Assembly: GCA_030035585.1 (NCBI GenBank) | Contig: CM057480.1 | Location: 4,581,001-4,645,000 of the forward strand | Reading direction: 5' to 3' | Source: Dugong dugon | Taxonomy: Eukaryota > Chordata > Mammalia > Sirenia > Dugongidae | Length of the DNA stretch: 64,000 nt | Part shown: one piece after another, positions 56,300-64,000 of the stretch | Layout: each line of letters begins with the position of its first letter | Numbering within the stretch: the first letter of the stretch is position 1 | The notes under the pieces: model-generated | Database searches by the model: none | The model's input: only the letters and a program-made list of their open reading frames with translations | Told to the model about the DNA's origin: nothing | Made by a program: the position numbers and the translations under genes

Positions 56300-56645
56300 A
56301 CCAATATTTCTCAAAACTGTCAAGTCATAGAAAGCAAGAAAAGTATGAGAGACTGTGACAGTCTAGAGGAGGCTAAGGAGACAGGATGACTAACTAACGT
56401 CATATCCTGGATGGGAACCTGGAGCAGTAAAATAGACAGCTGCTAAAAACTAAGAGCATCTGAATAAAATATGAACGTTAGTTAATAATAACATACCATG
56501 CTGGTTCATTAATTGTGTCAAACATACCATACTAATAAGATGCTAACAACAGGGGGATGGGGTAAGGGATATACAGGAAATTTTTGTATTATCCTCACAA
56601 TGATTTTTGTAAATCTAAAAAACTGGTCTAAATTAGGATATGAAA
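56300..56645 (+). mobile_element. L1M 3' end, sense
   Basis: 'gactgtgacagtctagagga', 'aaggagacaggatgactaac' and 'tttttgtaaatctaaaaaac' are phrases of an old L1M 3' UTR. The same region occurs at 60480-60735. Confidence 0.65.
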
Positions 56646-56899
56646 TTTAATTAATTAGTGAAACAATCAATCAATTAATTAATTAAATGTGACAGGTCCA
56701 AGGATGCCGGAAAGGACAAAAGGAAAGGCAGGAGCTGTTTGGTTGAAATGGGTTACAGTGACATTCAGCCCATGAAATTAACTGTCTATTTATTTTATTT
56801 TAGAAACCATAATAACATATAGACTTTTTTATATGGCAATATTTTGACTAATAGATCTAATTTCGATTAATTCCATTCGAGGAAATTATTTAACAAGAA

Positions 56900-57560
56900 A
56901 AAAGCTCAATAAACATTAATTTATTCTCTGCAGCATAATTTATAGCAATAAAAAAATGGAATATCTCTAAATTCTCAATAATATTTGAATGACCTAGTAA
57001 AGTATGGTTCATGACTCTTTAGTATACTCTGAAGTCATTAAATATGGTAATTATTAAGATTATGCAGCAATAAGCATAACTTATTAAGCTAAGTAAAACG
57101 GCAAAATCCAAAGGTTACATATAGCATGATATAAAATATTTAAAATATGTACTTATGTAGGCAAAGATTGAAGGATAATGTACATACAATACCAAAGGTA
57201 AAATGCATAAAGGAAATAGGAGGCAAACCAATTTGACTATATTAAAAGAGAAACTTGTTGTGTTAAAACACACACACACAATAAAGCCTATATAAACGTT
57301 AAAATTTGTGAATTTTTTTGCCTGTATAATGAAGTAATGAAGAGTTAATAACCTCAATATATAAAAACTATCGCAATTTCACAAAAAGTAAAAAACAGCA
57401 AACTCAAAGAGATCAATAATATGAAGACCTAAAATATAAGATATATGAAAATGTAAAATACAAATAGAAAAGTCCAATTAATATGTAGAAAGATACCACA
57501 ATAATAGGAAAAACACAATTGCAAAAGATATCATTTCAGGTAATAATTAAAAGTAATCTA
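56900..57560 (+). mobile_element. L1M ORF2 fragments, sense
   Basis: 56940-57190 resembles the ORF2 3' end ('aatatttgaatgacctagta', 'aaggttacatatagcatgat'). 57340-57560 resembles a more upstream ORF2 part ('tcaatatataaaaactatcg', 'gaaaagtccaattaatatgt'). The order is reversed relative to an intact L1, so these are probably two insertions or a rearranged copy. Confidence 0.55.
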
Positions 57561-57589
57561 TTAAGACTTTTGAACAGTATGGAGTCTGC

Positions 57590-58575
57590 TCCTGCACTCT
57601 ACCTGCTATCTCAGAAAATGACATCAATTCTTATAGTTGCTTAAGTTAGTATCTGTGGAGTCAACACTGACTTACTTCTCGCTTTCTCTCACTCCTCACC
57701 ACCAAAGTGTTGTGAAATTCTATTGTTTAATCTTCCAAATATATCAGAAAGGGAGAGCGAGGACGGTTGTGCAACTTGAAGAATGTGAATCATGTCACTG
57801 ATTGTACATGTAGCAATTGTTTAATTGGTGTATGTTCTGATGTATATGTTTTCAACAACAACAACAACAAAAATAAAATAAATTTTATATATATCCAGAC
57901 TTTTATCTATATCTAAACTACCTCTCACCACTTCCAACCATCAGGTCTTATTCAAATTTACCCATTTCCTTTTGTACTTACATTCTATTCTTTATATAAC
58001 TATCAAAGCAATCCTTTTCAAATCTAAATCACATTCCATCAATCATGAAGTCAAACTCCTCTAAAACCTTCCTATCCTACTCAGTGTAAAAGCTAAAGTC
58101 TTCACAATAGTTACATGGTTTGTGATTCTCTCCATCCACGTCCCTGTCATCATCTACGAGTACCCTCCCTCTCACTCACATAGCTCCTTGCTGTACCTCA
58201 GATCATCGAAGCATCTCCTTCACCTCAGGAGCTTTATGCTTACAAGTCTGCCTGGAAACATTCCCCTCCAGTTACAGCAGGACCTTCTCCCTTCAACTCC
58301 TTTATCACCTGCATGGTGACACCTTCCTTGCCACCTCTATTTAAAATAGCAGGCTCCCTCTTTACCATTCTCCTTCTCCTTTGTCCACTTTAATTTTCTC
58401 CATGATAATTTTCACCATCTGACATACATTTTTTTGTTTGTTGATCTCTTCCAACTAATATGTAAGCCTTACTGAGTACAGATTTTTCTATCTTTTGTTG
58501 AAGGCTGTGTTATCCTGCACTTAGGATGGGGCCCAGCCCATAGTCAAGGCTCAATAAATATCTATTGAATCAATG
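57590..58575 (+). mobile_element. L2 LINE 3' end, sense, split by a small insert
   Basis: 'gtcaacactgacttacttct' (57660), 'atttaaaatagcaggctccc' (58339) and the end 'aaggctcaataaatatctat' near 58544-58563 match the L2 3' region in order. An RTE-tailed insert lies at about 57700-57880. Confidence 0.85.
57700..57880 (+). mobile_element. Unnamed insert with (CAA)n tail
   Basis: A non-L2 block ending 'ttttcaacaacaacaacaac' and 'aaaaataaaataaa'. Its 3' part ('catgtcactgattgtacatg', 'caattgtttaattgg') is similar to 12505-12590. Probably the same retroelement family, mobilised by RTE given the tail. Confidence 0.55.
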
Positions 58576-58576
58576 G

Positions 58577-58690
58577 AGCACAGAGAAGCTCAATAATTTG
58601 TCCGAGTCACACAGCAGGCAATTAGAGGAGGAAGGATTTGAACCCAGGCAGACACACCCAGGGCTCAATGATTAAACATGTAACCAATAT
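58577..58690 (-). mobile_element. MIR SINE fragment, inverted
   Basis: 'agtcacacagcaggcaatta' and 'aaggatttgaacccaggcag' match the reverse MIR head. It directly follows the L2 end. Confidence 0.88.
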
Positions 58691-59569
58691 GTTATAGCTG
58701 TCTCAATAGTGCATATCCTTAAAATCATCAGCTTGAATTCTAAGACTGTATCCCAAGAACAGAATTAAGGATGTAAGCAACCTAGGCTGGAGTAAAGAAT
58801 TATTTTAATTCTTATTTTTAACATTTTCTTTAATGTAAGGTTTACTTCAGTATTTCAAAAATAAGAGTTTTCCTTGAATATTTTTATGTGAATATCTTAA
58901 TTCACATCCCAGCATATTTTGTCATCTCAGCCCGTAGTCACATATACACGAATGTAAAGGGCACCGTGCACACTTCGTCTATAACCTGAACATCTTCATG
59001 ACAAAGAAAGAGAGAGAACAAGATCTGGAAGATGGAAAGAGGGGTTGCTTCGTGTTAATATAGTTAGCAGATGACTAACATTTCTATGATGCAGCTTTAT
59101 ATTCAATATCCTAGCTGGTTTTTCAAGGCACAAAACAAACGTTAACAATATTACGTTCATAATAGCAGTGTTTCCTGTGTCAGAAGTTGGTGTTATAGTT
59201 GCTGGCCTATCTGGAGCATTTCTTATGAAGGTTGTATTTATTCTGCCCGTTGAGATGAAAGCTGTAATAATAAAACTGTCAAAGGAGAGGAAATTGTCCT
59301 CTCTGATACTGTGTTATAAAACATTTGTGAGTGGAGTGGGTTCTTGTCCTTTCTTCAATCACTGCCAGCATCCTAGATAACAAACTCAGGACTTAGCAAT
59401 GAACTTGCAGGGATCTCTGAGTGGAACTGCACCGGATCTGTTAAACCTGTTTTACAAAAGAGAAACAGAATTTCCAGACGAGAGACAGAAGCACATACAT
59501 GGGAGGCTGTAATTAATCTTAGTAATAATAATAATGACAGTAATAATAATCATGATGATGATGGTAAGG
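58691..59569. other. Unique DNA
   Basis: Nothing recognised. ATA/GAT trinucleotide runs lie at 59521-59562 ('agtaataataataatgacag'). Confidence 0.4.
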
Positions 59570-59790
59570 CAAGCAGATATTAACAGAGAAGTTCATCCAT
59601 GCCAGGAATTTTAATCTACAGAAGCTGACTTAGTCCTTACGACTACCCTCGTGGGTAGATATTTCAAAACTATATCAATGATGAAAAAACTGAAGATCAG
59701 CAATATTCAGTTATTTGTGAAATATGGGCAAAGCTGGGATTCAAATCTAGGTTGCTATTGTTTGAGAGCTCATACTGCTGTTGCAGTACA
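59570..59790 (-). mobile_element. MIR SINE, inverted
   Basis: 'agtccttacgactaccctcg' then 'gatgaaaaaactgaagatca' and 'gctgggattcaaatctaggt' are the reverse MIR in order. Confidence 0.8.
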
Positions 59791-60283
59791 TTGGAATGTT
59801 GTATTTCTCCCAGCTTTGACAACAATAGAATTGATTAATTTCCTCCTATGTCAAGCCACTTCTATACAATTTTTGGATGGTCTCATAGACCCTGATTTAA
59901 ATGTTGTTCCTGCTAAAGAAGTCATGCTTGTCAGAAGTGTGAACTATTATAGATTTAGGCAATAATTAATAAGCATAATAAATTTGGATTTAATAAACCC
60001 AAAGATATTTATTAATAATTACCTCAAGGTATTTATTAATTACAAAGAGGAAAATAATAAATTTACAGTGAAGAAACTGATCTTAACCAAATGATTGGGA
60101 CAGCATCACCAGGAATAGTAATTGACATAATAATAATAATAAAAAATATAATTTATATTATGCAGCCTAAAATTATAAACTGAGAAGACTGTATCACTTC
60201 TATGGCAAAATCTTAACCTAATCATAAGAAAACATCTGGCAAACTATAATTGAGAGGCATCCTCCAAAATAACTGTCCAGAAA
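59791..60283. other. AT-rich unique DNA
   Basis: Nothing recognised. A near-repeat, 'caaagatatttattaataat' and 'caaggtatttattaattac', occurs at 60000-60042. Confidence 0.4.
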
Positions 60284-60447
60284 GGAGCCCTGGTGGCGCA
60301 GTGGTTAGAAGCTCAGCTGCTAACCAAAAGGTCAGCAGTTCGAATCCACCAGCCGCTCCTTGGAAACCCTATGGGGCAGTTCTACTCTGTCCTATAGGGT
60401 CACTATAAGTCGGAATCGACTCAAGGGCACGTAACAACACCGACAAC
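60284..60447 (+). mobile_element. AfroSINE, short form, RTE-like tail, near consensus
   Basis: 'ggagccctggtggcgcagtgg', box B 'cagttcgaatccacc', body 'tggaaaccctatggggcagt', then 'ctataagtcggaatcgactc' and 'cacgtaacaacac'. One of the least diverged copies here, hence one of the youngest. Confidence 0.97.
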
Positions 60448-60479
60448 GCTTTTCAAAAACATCAAAGTTACAAAAGACA

Positions 60480-60735
60480 ATGAGAGAATGAGAAAATAGG
60501 AAAGACTGAAGGAGACACCTAAATACAGCGTGGGATCCTGGAACAGAAAAAGGACCTCAAAAACTGGCTAAATCCAAACAAAGCCTTTAGTCGGCACCAA
60601 TGCTAATTTCCTAGTTTTGATCATTGTATCATGAATAGGGAAGATGTTAACATTAGCAGAACCTTGGTAATAAGTATATGGGGTATCCCCATACTATTTT
60701 TGCAATTTTTCAAAATTAAAAGTGAAAAATATCAA
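60480..60735 (+). mobile_element. L1M 3' end, sense
   Basis: 'gtgggatcctggaacagaaa', 'aagatgttaacattagcaga' and 'tactatttttgcaatttttc' are consecutive phrases of an old L1M 3' UTR. Confidence 0.75.
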
Positions 60736-60859
60736 TGTTTTCCTGGACTTCATCAATAACATATTTGAAAATACATTGTTTTTAATTAATGGAAAAATAA
60801 TGTTATTCAAAGTAGAAACAACAATTATACAATTCTTTGAAATTTAACTATTAGAATGT

Positions 60860-61780
60860 TGAAGATCTAGATGAAGAAGAAGATAAAACTTTGTAAAAGA
60901 CATAAAAGATGTCTAAGTGAAGAGACATAACATGTTGCTCTATAGGAACCTTTAAAATATACACAAATGCATTTTCTCCAAAACAATTCAGAAATGCAAT
61001 ACGATCCTAATTAGAAATCTAATGGGATACATTACGGAGCTTGATAATCTTATCCGAAATGAGCATGTGCATAATATACAATAAACGTATAATACATTAT
61101 ATACATAAACATTTAAAAAATAATAAAGACCAAAGACTCGCCCTACCAGATGTTAAGAGGTGTCTTGCCCTGCCAGATGTTGTATTCATTTATGTCCTAT
61201 AAATCTATGGTAACTAAAGAATGTAATATTTGTACTGGAATAAAAACAATATCCAAGGCACATGCATGGGCATATAGGAGAATTTAAGAGAAGGCCAGTA
61301 TTGCTCAGTTGTTAATTACATAGGTACTAGAATCAAAACAAATGAATTTAAAACCAAAAGGTATTAGTATCCTGTTACCAGTAAAGTCACTTAAGCAATC
61401 TGCTCCTCAACTTCCTAGTCTTTAAAATGAGTGTGGATACTATGAATTTGGCTAAATTATTAATATCCAACTTATGTGTGGATGTGAGTAAGGAACTAGA
61501 TAAGTTACATAGAGCATTTAACACAGAGCTTTGTATAAAGGAACCACTCAAAATGGCAGACTATAATGATTAATTTTTTTTTTAATTTGATAAAGGTGGC
61601 ATTTCAAGCAGTGGAATTAGTACTGGTGTTAGATAATCTTATTTTCTCTTAAAAATCAAATAATAATGAAGTATTAAAGAAGACAAATAATTTTCAAAAT
61701 TTCTTAAAAAACTCTTACAATTTGCAAAGATTTCACTATTCTCCTAAGGACGTATGAAAGATTTTTATGTTAAAATACTT
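60860..61780 (+). mobile_element. L1M ORF2 fragment, sense, split by a MIR
   Basis: 'caattcagaaatgcaatacg' (60983), 'gactcgccctaccagatgtt' (61135) and, after the MIR, 'tttgataaaggtggcatttc' (61587) occur in ORF2 order. Decayed. Confidence 0.6.
61290..61560 (+). mobile_element. MIR SINE, sense
   Basis: 'gttaccagtaaagtcactta', 'gctcctcaacttcctagtct' and 'acatagagcatttaacacag' follow the MIR head-to-core order. Flanked on both sides by L1M. Confidence 0.7.
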
Positions 61781-62459
61781 TAAAATCATAGCATTCTTCC
61801 TTAGGCCTTCAAAATGCATTGTCCATAAAATACAAGAAGGGACAGCTGACATCAGAAGAACCAGCATATGTCAACCTTGGTCCCACAGAAGTCGAGACTC
61901 TGAATTGTCTGAATTTTTTTTTTTCCTGAAAAAAAAAATAATAATAACCTTAACATGTTAATGCTGTAAAAGTACAGAGAATGGTAGATATTGTAACTAT
62001 CATCTGAATGTGGGGTTTGCATTCATTCACAATAACCACCTCAAATTCCCTGTATAAATGAGGCATTTTTCCACTGTGCTTGATTAAGCAAAGACAATCC
62101 ATTAGAGTAGCAATATTTTTAACTCGAAAACAACCAATCAAAAAAACTAAAAAAAAATCCAGATGTGTGAGGTCTATTGAATAAAAGCTGTGAAATTTGA
62201 CTTGTTAAGAACTCTGTGATAGCTGCAAATCTGTGCTGGAATTACTAATTATCACCTAAAATATTGACCTGCTAGGTGGATTCAATTCCAGTTAGAAATG
62301 CAAATCCTCATTAGGAAGAGACCACTCTAACACTCTTACAAGTAGATGGATCAAAGCCCTGTTTCTCTGTGCAGCTCATTGTCCATAATTCCCTTGAGTT
62401 TGGGAAAGTTGTCGGGGATGTGTTACAAAGAATTGTGACTCATCCCATCAGCCAGTACA
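61781..62459. other. Unique AT-rich DNA
   Basis: Nothing recognised. Confidence 0.4.
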
Positions 62460-62800
62460 GTGAGTCCATTCACTGATTTACTTCTTTATTTATTCATTTA
62501 TTAAGAGCCTTCTATGTGCCTAGCACCATCTAAAGTGCTCAGAAGTAATATGTGAACAAGAAAGACTGTTTCTTCCCACACATTCTATTGAGAAGATAGA
62601 GAAGACAAGAGATGGTTATAGTAAGTGCTGTTAAGTACTACAGTGTATTCCCTTGGAAGAATATTTAGTACTACAATGGTAAGGACCAGGTGGGTGGTGA
62701 CATATACTGGGGAAGAGCTCTTAAACCTGAATTGATGAACCAGGGAAGACTTCGTAGCAGATGGGACATCTAAAACGCATAGAAGGACATTATCTAATCT
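62460..62800 (-). mobile_element. L2 LINE 3' end, inverted
   Basis: 'tttattcatttattaagagc', 'tctatgtgcctagcaccatc' and 'agtaatatgtgaacaagaaa' start the reverse L2 3' end, with 'gaaccagggaagacttcgta' further in. Confidence 0.85.
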
Positions 62801-62944
62801 TTCTCCTCTCGGCTATGTAGCATGGTTGTGGCAGAGTCGGAAATTAATATTTCAGGAGTTAGTAACCTATGGAGTAGAGCAAATTATATTAAATTGAAGG
62901 ATACTAAGGGTTGGGGAATTAGGAGTTGAACAGATGTTCCATCA

Positions 62945-63162
62945 TCACCACCCAGCTGCTGTCGAGCCAACTCAGACTCATGGCAACCCCATGTGTGTCA
63001 GGGTAGAACTGTGTTCCGTAGGGATTTCAATGGCTGATTTTTCAAGGCCTGAGATAGACTGCCAGGCCCTCCTTCTGAGGCAGCTCTGGGGGTACTTGAA
63101 CTTCCAACCTTTGTGTTGGTAGCCAAGTGTGTTAGCCATTTGCACCATTCAGAGACTCCTGG
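62945..63162 (-). mobile_element. AfroSINE-related element, longer divergent form, inverted
   Basis: 'ctgctgtcgagccaactcag', 'catggcaaccccatgtgtgt', middle 'agactgccaggccctccttc' and head end 'ccattcagagactcctgg'. Same subfamily as 38495 and 48904. Confidence 0.88.
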
Positions 63163-63333
63163 TGTTACAGTTGTGGAAATTGAAATTAGCCAGAATAAGG
63201 GTAGGGTTTGTACTGGAAATCAAGACAGTGAACCAGGAGATGAAGAATTGAATTGATGTGGAGGTCAGAAGGGGAGTGATAGAGAGCCATATCTCTTTTA
63301 CTAGGGGGTAGAAGAGAAAGGGTCTAAAAACGT
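63163..63333. other. Unique DNA
   Basis: Nothing recognised. Confidence 0.4.
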
Positions 63334-63530
63334 GATGTCCAATATAGCAGTCACTAGGTATGTATAGCTATTTAACTTAAATTGATAAATTAAAATAAAA
63401 ATTTAGTTCCTTAGTAACACTAGCCACATTCCTAGTGCTCAGTAGCTACATATAGTTAGTGGCTACCATGTTGGATGGCACAGATATGGAACGCTTACAT
63501 CATCACAGAAAGTCCTATTGGGCAGCATGG
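63334..63530. mobile_element. hAT-type non-autonomous element
   Basis: 'gatgtccaatatagcagtca' at the left, 'ctagtgctcagtagctacat' in the middle and 'catcacagaaagtcctattg' with 'ggcagc' at the right match a mammalian hAT-Charlie element whose ends read '(c)agtgctgtccaata'. Orientation and family name not assigned. Confidence 0.75.
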
Positions 63531-64000
63531 GTTTACTTCCAGAGACTGAGGTATACGAAGTACATGAGCATGAGCATCATAACCATGAGATAACTTCAGA
63601 AGACAAGTGTCTTCATTAGAGAAAAAAATTATATATTAATGCCAAGGGGACAAGCGAAATTGCAAGATGTGAAAGAAGAAAAAATGGGTTCCTTTAGGCA
63701 GAATGGAAAGTCTTGGGATGGAGGAAAACAGTAGAAGTTATGGACACAGAATAGGAAGGCAAAAAGAGCTCGGGCAAGGAGGTGAACGAGAAAAGAGTGT
63801 GCTAGAAGGACTGAAGGCCAGCAGGTGTGTCAGGGAAGACAGGGAGGTTTCCAGATGAATTTGTCTTGGCATTGTTTGGGTGAGAGAGAATTCAGTGCTG
63901 GGGCTGACTACTCTTAATGGAGCCATGTTCCATGTGAGTTGAGCAGAAAAAGGGTCCTCTCTGTATGTTAGAAACACCAGCAGCAGTTCCTGTGGGACAC
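63531..64000. other. Unique DNA to the window edge
   Basis: No gene or repeat recognised. The minus frame 63977-63738 has no domain and reads as Ser/Pro-rich by composition. Confidence 0.4.

Overview
This is mammalian nuclear DNA from an afrotherian, most likely a paenungulate such as an elephant. The evidence is the repeats. There are 22 tRNA-derived SINEs of the AfroSINE type, recognisable by the head 'gagccctggtggcgcagtgg' and the body 'tggaaaccctatggggcagt'. There is a nearly full-length RTE (Bov-B-like) LINE with a (CAA)n-type tail, plus lineage-specific L1 3' ends. Most SINE copies lack a ~45-bp middle module; from memory of the AfroSINE literature, that deletion marks the hyrax/sirenian/elephant subgroup. 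The species cannot be fixed from this window.

No protein-coding host gene, exon, rRNA or functional tRNA gene could be supported. Every open frame with recognisable protein similarity belongs to a decayed transposable element: L1 ORF2, RTE endonuclease/reverse transcriptase, or a Tigger-type transposase start. The window is intergenic or deep intronic.

Layout. 1-3060: antisense L1 with SINEs. 3100-6440: mostly unique AT-rich DNA with one probable retroviral LTR. 6640-14370: an old antisense L1 that received an AfroSINE, whose tail then received a younger L1 (7802-10583). 15386-18438: SINEs, an MLT1-type LTR split by an RTE, and a second LTR. 19215-19917: Tigger-like DNA transposon. 20640-26290: L1 fragments, a CA repeat and a solo LTR with clean 5-bp duplications. 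27430-30720: RTE LINE. 30740-35223: L1, SINE, LTR, RTE, and an LTR split by a hAT element with matching inverted ends. 38170-44485: L2-like DNA, a long antisense L1 carrying two SINEs, a truncated L1 and a TG repeat, then a GC-rich island and an RTE. 44690-64000: MIR, L2, SINE, RTE, L1 and hAT fragments, AT and CA microsatellites, and unique DNA.

The elements work as machinery and parasites: RTE and L1 supplied reverse transcriptase. The AfroSINE 3' end closely resembles the RTE 3' end, which fits mobilisation by RTE. Nesting order gives relative ages for many insertions. Nothing here supports a new biological system. The most useful observations are the nested stacks, a possible spliced or internally deleted L1, a perfect 67-bp tandem duplication in an unnamed insert, two related copies of that insert, and a GC-rich island at 43060-43500.
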